A stretch of DNA of 64,000 nucleotides, taken from positions 5,584,546 to 5,648,545 of the forward strand of contig NZ_CP032157.1 of assembly GCF_003555545.1 (NCBI RefSeq). The letters run 5' to 3'. Position numbers and translations under genes: made by a program. The notes below the pieces were generated by a model. That model had not been told where the DNA came from. It saw only the letters and a list, made by a program, of their open reading frames with translations, and made no database searches. Source of the DNA: Paraflavitalea soli (GTDB lineage Bacteria > Bacteroidota > Bacteroidia > Chitinophagales > Chitinophagaceae). Each line of letters begins with the position of its first letter. Position 1 is the first letter of the stretch. Below, in pieces: positions 51,994 through 61,063 of the stretch.

Positions 51994-54900
51994 ATGATAA
52001 AACCTGTACCCGCATTCTTATTAGAGCAATTTTCTAAGATCAAGGTAAAAACGTTTGTTACGGCAGTGTCCATGATGGCCATCTGTGCAGCCAATGCCCA
52101 TCCGGCCCCCACATTCCATAAAAAACATACCGTCACTACCAGGGCCACAGCAGGCCCGGTCGTTGTATCAGGCGCCAGGGCATATAAGGTACCTAATGAC
52201 ATCGAGGTATCGGACATTGCTCCGGCCTATGGCACGTTGAGCAGGCTATGGACGGATCAGAATCAGATCACAGTTACCATCAAAAACAATGGTACGCAGG
52301 ACGCAACAGACATCTCCGTTGAGCTTACTGTTACCGGGGCCAATGCAGAAAACCTCACCCAGGTAGTTAACTTTTTGGCGGCAGGCACCAGTACAACATT
52401 AAATTTTACCGCCTCTGTAACTGCAACAGGTGCACAGACCATCGAGGTAAAAGTGCCTGATGACGATGACAACAGCAACAATGTAAAGCAGCATGCGCAG
52501 GATATTACCTGCAATACTTACGGTTATACCGCCTCAGAACCCATTTATGATGGATTTGGTTTTGGATCAGGCACGGGCATCGTCTCTGCCCGGTACCAGG
52601 CTCCCGGTATTCCGATACAAGTGAAAGGTGTTACCGTACACTTGTCAAATGATCCCTCTAATGTTGGTAAGTCAATTACCGGTGTGTTGCTCGATGATGT
52701 GGGGAATATCATTGCAGACTCAGAGCCTTTCTACGCAACAGCCGGCGACTTGAATACCACGGTACAGCTTGTTTTTTATTCGCCGGCCACACTGAGTCCC
52801 AACGCTGAATTTTATGCGGGTGTACGCCAGGATGAAGGAGATCAGGCTCCGGTAGGAACGGCCCTTCCTGCGGTAACACCGGCCAACCGTTACTTTACCT
52901 TCCCTGCTGGCGGTGGTGCAGCTACACATTATACCACCCTCGGTAGTTTGAAGATCGGTGTAATGGCTGATGTAGACGCCACCCTCACCAGCTCCGCCCC
53001 GGGTCAGATCATTGCAGGTAGCCCGGTAACATTTACAGCCTCTGTTGATTTTCCGGATTATACCTTCAAAGTAAACGGGATCACCGTACAGTCTTCTTTT
53101 AATAATGTATATACTTACTTCCCCACCAACAATGATGAAGTATATGTAGAGATCAATAGCAACGGATGCACTTCAGCACCCATTGGAAATTTTGCCATGG
53201 ATGTAAAAGAGATCTATCCCGGCAATGGTATTATATATGTTAATAAGAACAATCCTACCCCGGGAGATGGCAGTAGTTGGGCCAAATCGCTCACAGAAGT
53301 AGCAGACGCCCTTCGGTGGGCAAAGGTAAAAGAAGCTGCCTGGACTGTTAACGGACCATTACAGATATGGGTAGCAGGCGGCACCTATAAACCTTTATAC
53401 AATACGGCAGATGATAGCTTTGGTAATGTAGATAACATATATAACAGCTTCCTGCTGGTAAAAGATGTAAAAGTGTATGGCGGTTTTGCCGGCACTGAAA
53501 CTTCCTTGGCAGAAAGGGATCTTTCACTTACAGTCCATAAAAGTATTTTAAGCGGAGACTTTAACAATGATGATGTGATTACCGGCAGCGGCATCGATCT
53601 CAGCATCAGTGGAACGCTGGAGAACGCCAACCACATAGTGATCGCCTCCGGCCCTATGGGGGATGCCGTGTTAGATGGTTTTACCATTAGCGGTGGCGGT
53701 GGTGACGCCGAAGTGCTGAGCAATATTATGGTGAATGGGAACGAGATCACCAGGCTGGGCGGTGGTGGGATCCACAACTACCTTGCTTCTCCCACCTACA
53801 GCAATTTAATTATCAAGGCCAACAGGTCATCATTTCAGGGTGGCGGTGTGTACAACGATCAGTCATCACCCGTTTACACCAATGTGCTGCTGATTGATAA
53901 CCTGTCGGAATTCCAGGGTGGCGGTATGCACAATGCAAACATGTCGGCCCCCATCCTCACCAATGTAACCATCAGCAACAACAATGCCTCTGTGGAAGGT
54001 GGAGGATTGGTCAATTCATCCTCTACCCCGGTAATACGCAATAGTATTGTGTATGGCAACAGTACCGGCATCGTCAACGAAAACAGCTTTCCATCGGTTA
54101 TGTACAGTTTGGTAGAAGGAATGCCAGAAGACGTAGACAATAGTAACCTGGATGGCAGCCTTGATCCGCAGTTCAACAATGCAGCCACAGGAAACTATAC
54201 CTTAAAGACGGGCAGTCCTGCCATTAATGCAGGAAGTTTTTTATATTTCCTGGCAGGGCAATCCCCCGATCTGTCGGGTATAACTACCGATCTGGGCGGC
54301 AGGCCCCGCATTAGCGGCAGTACACCCGACCTGGGCGCTTTTGAATCAAGCAACCAGGACCAAAGCATTACCGCAGAAGACATCAACAGCACTTATGGTG
54401 ATGCCGACCTTACACTGGCAGCTGTTGCCAGTTCAGGTTTGCCGGTAAGCTATTCCTTACCTGCCAATGACATTGTAGAGCTTTACCAGGATACACAGGA
54501 CAATGACAAGTGGAAAATAAAGATCAAAAAAGCAGGGGCAGTAACGCTTACCATCAGCCAGGGCGGTGATGCTACTTATGATCCTGCTGAAAACGTAGAG
54601 ATCCTGCTGCTTGTGAACCGCAAAGAACTTATTGTAACTGCGGATAACAAAACAAGAGGATATGGAGAAAACAACCCTGCATTTACGATCAGCTATGCAG
54701 GATTTGTAGGGACCGACAATGCGCAATCCATCGTTCCACCGACGATCGTTACAACAGCAACACCTGCCAGTGTGCCGGGCGATTATCCGATCATTCTGAA
54801 GGATGGCGACGCAACCAATTATGACTTCAAATTTGTACATGGTACGCTTACGATAGAAGGTGCTACCATCACGGTTCTTCAGCAGCCAGCCGGTCAAACT

Positions 54901-55629
54901 GTTTGCGCCGGATCACCAGCTACTTTTACAGCCGATGCCAGCACCACTATATCAGTACCTGTTACCTACCAGTGGCAACAAAGTGCCGATAGCAGTTCCT
55001 GGAATAATATAGCAGGAGCTACTAAGGCCCAGCTCACCACTACAGCCGTGAGTGACCAGTACTATCGTTGTGTATTCACCGCGCCGGGAAGAACACTCAA
55101 TACATTCGCGGCAAAACTGTCAGTGAAGCCGCTGGAAAAGCCAGTTATCAACCTGCCAAACTCAGTTTGTTTGTCGGAGGCGAAGTTCGCACTCAGTGCT
55201 TCTTTACCTGGTGGCGTTTTCTCCGGTGTAGGTGTTACAGGCAGTACCTGGTATATTGACACCTTGAAGCCTGGTCTGCAAACCATTCAATACGCATACA
55301 CTAACAATATAGGTTGTAGTATTACAGTAAGTAAAACAACGAGCTTATCCTTATGTGGAGAAAAAGGGCTGGTAACGGCTACAAAAGCCAATCCTAATCC
55401 AACTACCGGCCTCATTACGGTGAAAGTATTGTTAACGGATAATGTAAAACAATCGATCATCGTTTCCAACAGTTTCGGGCAGCATGTGTTTGAAAAGCAA
55501 GCGCAATTCCGGAAAGGCTGGAACCAGGTGCAGCTTGACCTTGCAGGCTATAGCGCCGGCATCTATTTCATCACCATTGCCGGATATGGCGGAGCACCAG
55601 CTACGGTGATCAGGGTTATGAAGAACTAA
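51994..55629 (+). CDS. Large secreted protein with beta-helix, MBG and Ig-like domains and T9SS sorting signal
   Basis: 1211 residues. Signal peptide (about 1-37), a CARDB-like domain (about 70-165; ITVTIKNNGTQDATDISVEL), then a right-handed beta-helix (about 540-740; GGGIHNYLASPTYSN, GGGVYNDQSSPVYTN) ending in the choice-of-anchor motif GGRPRISGSTPDLGAFE. MBG-type (KTRGYGENNPAFTISY) and Ig-like modules follow. The last 75 residues (NPNPTTGLITVKV ... GIYFITIAG) are a type A T9SS sorting domain. It should be exported across the outer membrane as a surface adhesin or polymer-binding protein; no enzyme motif seen. Confidence 0.9.
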   Translation: MIKPVPAFLLEQFSKIKVKTFVTAVSMMAICAANAHPAPTFHKKHTVTTRATAGPVVVSGARAYKVPNDIEVSDIAPAYGTLSRLWTDQNQITVTIKNNGTQDATDISVELTVTGANAENLTQVVNFLAAGTSTTLNFTASVTATGAQTIEVKVPDDDDNSNNVKQHAQDITCNTYGYTASEPIYDGFGFGSGTGIVSARYQAPGIPIQVKGVTVHLSNDPSNVGKSITGVLLDDVGNIIADSEPFYATAGDLNTTVQLVFYSPATLSPNAEFYAGVRQDEGDQAPVGTALPAVTPANRYFTFPAGGGAATHYTTLGSLKIGVMADVDATLTSSAPGQIIAGSPVTFTASVDFPDYTFKVNGITVQSSFNNVYTYFPTNNDEVYVEINSNGCTSAPIGNFAMDVKEIYPGNGIIYVNKNNPTPGDGSSWAKSLTEVADALRWAKVKEAAWTVNGPLQIWVAGGTYKPLYNTADDSFGNVDNIYNSFLLVKDVKVYGGFAGTETSLAERDLSLTVHKSILSGDFNNDDVITGSGIDLSISGTLENANHIVIASGPMGDAVLDGFTISGGGGDAEVLSNIMVNGNEITRLGGGGIHNYLASPTYSNLIIKANRSSFQGGGVYNDQSSPVYTNVLLIDNLSEFQGGGMHNANMSAPILTNVTISNNNASVEGGGLVNSSSTPVIRNSIVYGNSTGIVNENSFPSVMYSLVEGMPEDVDNSNLDGSLDPQFNNAATGNYTLKTGSPAINAGSFLYFLAGQSPDLSGITTDLGGRPRISGSTPDLGAFESSNQDQSITAEDINSTYGDADLTLAAVASSGLPVSYSLPANDIVELYQDTQDNDKWKIKIKKAGAVTLTISQGGDATYDPAENVEILLLVNRKELIVTADNKTRGYGENNPAFTISYAGFVGTDNAQSIVPPTIVTTATPASVPGDYPIILKDGDATNYDFKFVHGTLTIEGATITVLQQPAGQTVCAGSPATFTADASTTISVPVTYQWQQSADSSSWNNIAGATKAQLTTTAVSDQYYRCVFTAPGRTLNTFAAKLSVKPLEKPVINLPNSVCLSEAKFALSASLPGGVFSGVGVTGSTWYIDTLKPGLQTIQYAYTNNIGCSITVSKTTSLSLCGEKGLVTATKANPNPTTGLITVKVLLTDNVKQSIIVSNSFGQHVFEKQAQFRKGWNQVQLDLAGYSAGIYFITIAGYGGAPATVIRVMKN

Positions 55630-55667
55630 ATCTGCGGCTTAAACAAAGCCCACTTTATATTTCCCAT

Positions 55668-55704
55668 AAAAAAGAGCTACCCCTCAAAAAGGTAGCTCTT
55701 TTTT
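55668..55704. terminator. Bidirectional intrinsic terminator
   Basis: AAAAAAGAGCTACC and GGTAGCTCTTTTTT form a perfect 14-bp stem with a nine-base loop, between convergent genes ending at 55629 and 55721. Confidence 0.92.
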
Positions 55705-55720
55705 ATGCCTGGGCGTCAGG

Positions 55721-56170
55721 TTACTTGTGCATTTCTTTGGGCTGGGTGAGGCTGAACCAGTTGCCACAACCATCATACATGACCACTTCGGTTCCATAGA
55801 ATTGCTCCCGGGGTTCTCCCCTGAATTGAACACCCTTCTTTTTCAACTCTTCGTAAGTAGCACGGCAATCATTGGTATGCCATACCCCTGCCCCCAATAT
55901 TCCCTTCTCCAATAACAGCTTGAAAGCCTGCTGGCTTTCTTCATCTATCCCCTCCGGCGAATCGGCTGTTTTCAGCATGGCTTTATGGAGTATGGGCATC
56001 AGTACGATTTCCAGTTCAGGCTGTTCGGGTGGATTGACAGTGAGCCAGCGGTAACCATTTTCCATGGTGGCATCCGTATTTACCTTACAACCCAAAGTAT
56101 TAACATAAAAATCAAAGGCTTTTTCCTGGTCAAGAACATATAAGGTGCTGTGTGTGAGTCTGGTTACCAT
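55721..56170 (-). CDS. VOC-family (glyoxalase-like) protein
   Basis: 149 residues with the vicinal-oxygen-chelate fold: RLTHSTLYVLDQEKAFDFYVNTLG at the start, LEIVLMP and GTEVVMYDGCGNWFSLTQP at the end. Candidate metal ligands are H7 and a C-terminal His/Glu set. Such small proteins range from glyoxalases to antibiotic-resistance or lactoylglutathione-like enzymes. Substrate not inferable. Single gene. Confidence 0.92.
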   Translation of the reverse strand: MVTRLTHSTLYVLDQEKAFDFYVNTLGCKVNTDATMENGYRWLTVNPPEQPELEIVLMPILHKAMLKTADSPEGIDEESQQAFKLLLEKGILGAGVWHTNDCRATYEELKKKGVQFRGEPREQFYGTEVVMYDGCGNWFSLTQPKEMHK

Positions 56171-56247
56171 ACTATTGTATTTATTCCCTGAAGTTAAGCG
56201 GGAATTAAATAACCGGCTTCTCGAATCTTGCTTTTTCGTTTAATTCC

Positions 56248-56934
56248 TTAGGCGAGCCGCTCATCTTTCACTTTCAGCAGCCAGATGGAGATAGAACCAA
56301 AGGTGATAACGACCAGGGGCAGGTAGATCTGGTCATAAAAATTCCCCTGCAGCCATTGTACACCGAAATAATCGCTGGACAGCCTCCATACAGACCTTAA
56401 CAGATCCACCCCCAGCACAAATTTGATGAGCCGGTTGATTTTTTGTTTGCCAGCCGGAAATAAGAAGAAGAGGATGGCGTAGCTACAGGTACCAGCCAGT
56501 ATCAACGGAAAGTATAAGGCGGACTGTATAGATTGTAGTGTCTGAAACTTATCGACGATAGCCTGCAGCTCATTGGCATTGGTCTTCAGGGCTAGTTTGG
56601 GAAGTTGAATTTGTGTGTAGAACAGCTCCGTTGAACGCAACAATACCTCCAGCATAAAGAATACAAAATAGCAGATAAAGGCCAGGGTGGCCCAGAAACG
56701 GTAAGACACCGCTGCCAGGGAACAGATAACATACCGTATATACATCAGGCCAAACATGGCCCCCAGCATCAGGGAAGAGCGCACCAGGTGCAAGGGGTGA
56801 TTGCCCTGCTGTAATTCTTCAGCTGCGGAGGAAGGAGTGGTAAACTGGTCAAATACATACCATTGAAAGGATTGGATAGCGATATAGACCAGCGCAATAA
56901 TGGCAGCGCTTATGCGAATATTCCTGAAATTCAT
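56248..56934 (-). CDS. Predicted inner-membrane protein of unknown function
   Basis: 228 residues from the ATG at 56934; the longer frame runs through the promoter of the divergent gene. Five to six hydrophobic segments are present (IIALVYIAIQSFQWYVF, SLMLGAMFGLMYIRYVICSL and others). A soluble loop around PKLALKTNANELQAIVDKF lies in the middle. No family recognised. Divergent from an AraC-GyrI regulator with 88 bases between, so it may be its target. Confidence 0.8.
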   Translation of the reverse strand: MNFRNIRISAAIIALVYIAIQSFQWYVFDQFTTPSSAAEELQQGNHPLHLVRSSLMLGAMFGLMYIRYVICSLAAVSYRFWATLAFICYFVFFMLEVLLRSTELFYTQIQLPKLALKTNANELQAIVDKFQTLQSIQSALYFPLILAGTCSYAILFFLFPAGKQKINRLIKFVLGVDLLRSVWRLSSDYFGVQWLQGNFYDQIYLPLVVITFGSISIWLLKVKDERLA

Positions 56935-57022
56935 AGTAGCTGATTGAGGGCTGAAAATAATTATCATTTTTTTTTGAGCAGCCCGTTTCCTAAAAATCCC
57001 AAGAATGGATAACTTATAGGCT

Positions 57023-57955
57023 ATGACAGGGACCACGGCTTTGCGCAAGCCATCCACCATACAATACTACCAGGCCATCACCAACAGGATCCAGGAATAT
57101 GTGGAATCGAATATTCATGCAGATATCTCGCTGCAGCGCCTGGCAGACCATGTCTTTGTTTCTTACTATCACCTTTCCGATCTTTTTGAACAAGCACAGC
57201 AGGAAACCATCGGCGGTTATATTAAAAGGTACCGTCTGGAAAAAGCAGCTTCTCTCTTATCCTATACAGATCTCTCCCTGACCGATATTGCCGGTAAGAC
57301 CGGTTATTCTGGCAAGCAGGCGCTTTCAAAGGCATTCAGGCAGCAGTTCAACCACAGCCCGGGCCATTTCCGGAAAAGACCGCTGTTCATAAAGGATTCT
57401 CCCAACGCCATCATGGACGGCATCCAATCAGAGCAAGACTACCACTCGCTGTTGAAGAAGGAGTTTTCCTTTACCTACCGTATCGAGAACTTAGTCAATC
57501 ACTATACCATCTGTAGATCACTGCGCATGGTGCCGGCTGTTCACCAGGGCAGCTTTTGTTATGACACTTATCTTGATACGGTGATGAATAGCTTCGATAA
57601 GCAATGGAATGGAAGATTTGTGATCAAGCCTTTTGACTCGCTCAACTTCACCCCAGCCAGCAGGTTTAATATGCATCATGGCCTGTTGGTGACAGCACCA
57701 ACACTTGGCCAGTTATCTCCAGTGGATCTTCAACAATATATTATCAGCCCGGTAAAGAATGGTAGCTACCTGGTATTCGATATTCCCGCAGGTCCGATGG
57801 ATGAAAACATTAAGAGTTACACCACCCTGTTCAGGGAAAATATCATTGGCTACAAGAAACTGTTCAGGCCCGAAGACTTTTTCATCTTCCTGTTGTTGAG
57901 TGATGGCGAAAATAAACTGGGGGAGTTCTATATGTACCTGGGAAGTGCCCTATAG
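57023..57955 (+). CDS. AraC-family regulator with C-terminal GyrI-like effector domain
   Basis: 310 residues. The N-terminal double helix-turn-helix (about 20-118; LQRLADHVFVSYYHLSDLFEQ and IAGKTGYSGKQALSKAFRQ) precedes a GyrI/SOUL-like ligand-binding domain (about 150-310), the order seen in Rob/SoxS-like AraC proteins. Likely a multidrug or metabolite sensor. It is divergent from a membrane-protein gene and converges with the next gene with four bases between stops. Confidence 0.9.
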   Translation: MTGTTALRKPSTIQYYQAITNRIQEYVESNIHADISLQRLADHVFVSYYHLSDLFEQAQQETIGGYIKRYRLEKAASLLSYTDLSLTDIAGKTGYSGKQALSKAFRQQFNHSPGHFRKRPLFIKDSPNAIMDGIQSEQDYHSLLKKEFSFTYRIENLVNHYTICRSLRMVPAVHQGSFCYDTYLDTVMNSFDKQWNGRFVIKPFDSLNFTPASRFNMHHGLLVTAPTLGQLSPVDLQQYIISPVKNGSYLVFDIPAGPMDENIKSYTTLFRENIIGYKKLFRPEDFFIFLLLSDGENKLGEFYMYLGSAL

Positions 57956-57959
57956 CGTT

Positions 57960-58580
57960 TTATTGCCGGATGTTATATACTTCAAATACAAAACAAGGCC
58001 AGGTCACATATTTATACAGGCCTTTCCAATACCAGGGTTGGTAGGTATGGCTGGTATACAGGACCTTGCCCGGGTATTGAAGTGATGTGAAACGGGCCCG
58101 AACGCCCTTGATGTTACGGTTATAGCCCGAATCAACCAAGACAAAGCCAAGCCGTTGAAATTCGTCCAGCAAGCGGTTGCTCATCTCCTTTCTGTGTAAG
58201 GTATGCGCCAGCCGCCAACTGGCCTGTGGGTTGATATCGACGTACAAGGTAGACAGGGGTATTATCAATTCTTTGCCCGAGGTATCGATCACCAGGGAAC
58301 GGTGAAGCGCTGCAAACTCGCCTTTCGTGGCATGTACAAAATCATCGGAAAGGTTCTTCATAAAAAACTGTACACAGTCAAGGTTCCTGCATTCTGCCAA
58401 TGCAATCAGTTCTGCCGCAGTCAATGCATCCCTTGCCGGTTCCGGGGGTGCATTTTGCGCTTCTGCTGCCTGCACCTTCTTCAGGTCCTTTATATCGATC
58501 GCCCGTTTATTGGCCGGGCTGCTGCAGGCGCAGAGACCAACCAGGCAGCATATGAGGCCCCGGTATAATGCAAGGTTCAT
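57960..58580 (-). CDS. Hypothetical lipoprotein
   Basis: 206 residues from the ATG at 58580; the longest frame starts at a GTG. A signal with lipobox LCAC (Cys near 19) predicts a lipoprotein. A helical linker (IDIKDLKKVQAAEAQ) precedes a region with AECRNLDCVQFFMKNL and a beta-rich C-terminus. No family recognised. It is last of three closely spaced genes encoding envelope proteins, ten bases after its neighbour. Confidence 0.78.
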   Translation of the reverse strand: MNLALYRGLICCLVGLCACSSPANKRAIDIKDLKKVQAAEAQNAPPEPARDALTAAELIALAECRNLDCVQFFMKNLSDDFVHATKGEFAALHRSLVIDTSGKELIIPLSTLYVDINPQASWRLAHTLHRKEMSNRLLDEFQRLGFVLVDSGYNRNIKGVRARFTSLQYPGKVLYTSHTYQPWYWKGLYKYVTWPCFVFEVYNIRQ

Positions 58581-58590
58581 AGCGGCGTTT

Positions 58591-59040
58591 TTATGGTTTA
58601 ACACAGTAGAAGGTATAGCTTACCGTGTCATAAATACCTGTAGGGCTCAACACCAGTTTATCTACCTTTTCCACCTTTGTATCATAAGGGGTAATATAAG
58701 CGATAAAGTAGTTGAACAGCGTATCCTTCTTATCACCAACCGCTATCAGCCGGGGATAATAGGCAGTGTTATTACCAGCAACAATATCATAGCTGCCATT
58801 TACCTGAATGGTATCACCATGTGGTGGCCCTGCTATTTTCGCTGAGAATATGCCATCCCGGTGCAAGCGGAAAAAGATCCATCCTTTTGGCCAATTACCA
58901 GCCCAGTTGCCCAGGTGCTCTTCCCCATCCCGTACAACTTCGATATCCATTGCTTTTTCTATACCGGAATCGATCCACCCCCGGATCAGCAAGCAGAGCG
59001 CCACCACAACGGTAAATATGAAAAGGTATACCAGCCGCAT
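58591..59040 (-). CDS. Hypothetical membrane-anchored protein
   Basis: 149 residues with one N-terminal membrane helix (about 4-22, uncleaved looking). A soluble beta-rich domain follows (GNWAGNWPKGWIFFRLHRDG, IQVNGSYDIVAGN). It is probably exposed outside the cytoplasm and belongs to no family I recognise. It lies three bases after the gene upstream in a three-gene unit. Confidence 0.75.
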   Translation of the reverse strand: MRLVYLFIFTVVVALCLLIRGWIDSGIEKAMDIEVVRDGEEHLGNWAGNWPKGWIFFRLHRDGIFSAKIAGPPHGDTIQVNGSYDIVAGNNTAYYPRLIAVGDKKDTLFNYFIAYITPYDTKVEKVDKLVLSPTGIYDTVSYTFYCVKP

Positions 59041-59043
59041 ATG

Positions 59044-59421
59044 CTAAAAAGAAGTGAGGTACCACTTGCCCTCCTTACGTGTCATCTCAAATGTTTCCTC
59101 CCGCGTGCCGTCTGGCCCGAAGAGAATATTCACCGAGGCCTTATCGCCACTAATAACAGGATCGGCCGACACCTTGCCTTTGGCAAAGTATTTCTGGAAC
59201 TCCTCCTGGCTGGCTTTATCCGCCGATGCCTGCGCAATTCTCTTGCTGTCGCTATCAGCCTCTGTATCGACCAATGCTGCAAGCCCCTGGCAATTGCCGC
59301 TTTTAGCTGCGTCAAAAATGGCTTCTGCCACTGAGCGGGGATCAGCCTGTACGTCTTTCGGTTTGCCGTTGCAGGCTCCAATAATGATAGCTGTCATAAT
59401 CCAAACAATTGTCAGTTTCAT
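59044..59421 (-). CDS. Small lipoprotein, DUF4878-like
   Basis: 125 residues with lipobox IGAC (Cys about 17). The body has an NTF2-like small fold typical of DUF4878-type lipoproteins (PRSVAEAIFDAAKSGNCQGLAALV and FEMTRKEGKWYLTSF). First gene of a three-gene run of envelope proteins. Function unknown. Confidence 0.8.
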   Translation of the reverse strand: MKLTIVWIMTAIIIGACNGKPKDVQADPRSVAEAIFDAAKSGNCQGLAALVDTEADSDSKRIAQASADKASQEEFQKYFAKGKVSADPVISGDKASVNILFGPDGTREETFEMTRKEGKWYLTSF

Positions 59422-59537
59422 AAAAAGAATTAATAGTTAAATTATTTATAATAGCCTTTTCGTTGCGGCATCATCTATTGAACTGAGTTGTATGCTCAGG
59501 ATTAATAGCAATAGTTTAGATAATAGTTTCATACCGG

Positions 59538-61034
59538 TCATTTATTGATGATCAGCGCTTCCAGTTTTTCGATGCGCTTTTTCAGGTCTGCATTTTCTTT
59601 TTCCAGTACCGCTATGTTCCGTTGCTGCTCCTGTACGGCTTTCACCAGCGGCACTACAAACTGTGAGTAGGAAAGGCCATAGGTTTCACGGTTATTCCGG
59701 GGGGCTACCACCCCATCAAATTCATATTGGGCTTTCCGGGCAGCTTCTTCTACTTCCTGTGCAATGAATCCGTTGTGCCGCACCTTCTCTGCTTCCGAAT
59801 AATCCCGCAATCCAATGAACTTTACCCCCTCGCTAGCTTGTCCGCTGGTAAACTCGTCATACTTTTTAGATTGGAAATTGTATACTACTGGTCGTAACTG
59901 CATAATGAAATCAAGTCCTTTTACCGATTCGTCTATGTTGGTTTTAAAACGGCCATCGGAAGGAAAGGTATAAGGCACCTGTCCTTCTATGACAGTAATA
60001 AGGCTGTTGCCCAGCCGTATTTTGTTGCTCGCATTGACCACGGTATTGTACCCGATGGCTACGGCATTTTGAAGGTTACCCGTAGCCACATTGGCCGAGG
60101 CACCGATGGCCACATTACCAAAACCCGTGATATTGCTCATCAAAGCCGAATCGCCCAAGGCAACCAGTTTACTGCCGGTTTCATTGCTATATAAAGCACT
60201 GCTGCCAATTGCTGTATTGTTGCTGCCTGTCGTACTGAAGAACATAGACTGATAACCAAAGGCTGTATTGTAAAAACCGGTGGTATTGTAAAGCAATGTT
60301 TGCGAGCCACTGGCCGTATTGGCCCCGCCTGTGGTATTGGATGTCATACAATAATAGCCATTGGCCGTATTGGCGCCGCCGCTAATATTGCTGGCCATGG
60401 CATAATTACCTATCGCTACATTGGCATTGCCCGTGGTATTGCTACCCAGGCTTGACATACCCAGGGCCGAATTGCGGCTACCCGATATATTGTAACGAAG
60501 CGAATTAGCACCCACCGCAGCATTTTGCAAACCATCAGCATTCTGCACCATGGCCTTATACCCGATTGCAGTATTAAAGTTGCCCGTGGTTGCAGACTCC
60601 ATCGTTCTGAATCCCCAACCAGTATTATAAGTGAGTGAATCGGTGTATCCTGCCCTGATACTGTTTACTTTAAATACCAGCGGTTGGTTATCGGCCGTGC
60701 CAATAAAATTGATCGCCGGGTTGGTACCACTATTGCCGCCAAGCTGCCAGCCGCTATTACCTCCTATACCTACCCAGGCCGGTGTGGTCGTACTACCACT
60801 ATTATAATAAAACCCTGCCGTACCATCCGTTTGAAAAATAAGTAAACCCGTGGCCGGCAGGCTGATGGTATTGCGCTGGGCCTGCGACATAGCAGGTATG
60901 AGTAATCCTCCCTTGGTACTTTTTATATCCAATGCCGCGCTCGCATCGGGCGTAGTAGTACCAATACCTACATTTTGGGCAATACCCTGCAGTGACACGA
61001 TTGCCAATAGCAGGAACAATAGTAAATTCTTCAT
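59538..61034 (-). CDS. Surface protein with head repeats and S74 endosialidase-chaperone domain
   Basis: 498 residues from the ATG at 61034 (MKNLLLF), giving a clean signal peptide ending near GIAQ. After NVGIGTTTPDASAALDI, about 8-10 head-type repeats (NTAIGSSALYSN, NVAIGNYAMASN, TTGGANTASG) form a left-handed trimeric beta-roll like YadA/Hep_Hag heads. The C-terminus carries SDGRFKTNI, the Ser/Lys motif of the S74 intramolecular chaperone that self-cleaves after trimerisation, and ends in a coiled coil. This is a secreted trimeric fibre; no phage genes are nearby. Confidence 0.88.
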   Translation of the reverse strand: MKNLLLFLLLAIVSLQGIAQNVGIGTTTPDASAALDIKSTKGGLLIPAMSQAQRNTISLPATGLLIFQTDGTAGFYYNSGSTTTPAWVGIGGNSGWQLGGNSGTNPAINFIGTADNQPLVFKVNSIRAGYTDSLTYNTGWGFRTMESATTGNFNTAIGYKAMVQNADGLQNAAVGANSLRYNISGSRNSALGMSSLGSNTTGNANVAIGNYAMASNISGGANTANGYYCMTSNTTGGANTASGSQTLLYNTTGFYNTAFGYQSMFFSTTGSNNTAIGSSALYSNETGSKLVALGDSALMSNITGFGNVAIGASANVATGNLQNAVAIGYNTVVNASNKIRLGNSLITVIEGQVPYTFPSDGRFKTNIDESVKGLDFIMQLRPVVYNFQSKKYDEFTSGQASEGVKFIGLRDYSEAEKVRHNGFIAQEVEEAARKAQYEFDGVVAPRNNRETYGLSYSQFVVPLVKAVQEQQRNIAVLEKENADLKKRIEKLEALIINK

Positions 61035-61063
61035 ACGCGGTGTTATTTTTATTGAACGATTGT

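Noticed and set aside
59538-61034. Prophage tail-fibre gene
   Set aside because: S74 and head repeats occur in phages, but no capsid, terminase, integrase or lysis genes are nearby, and the protein has a signal peptide.
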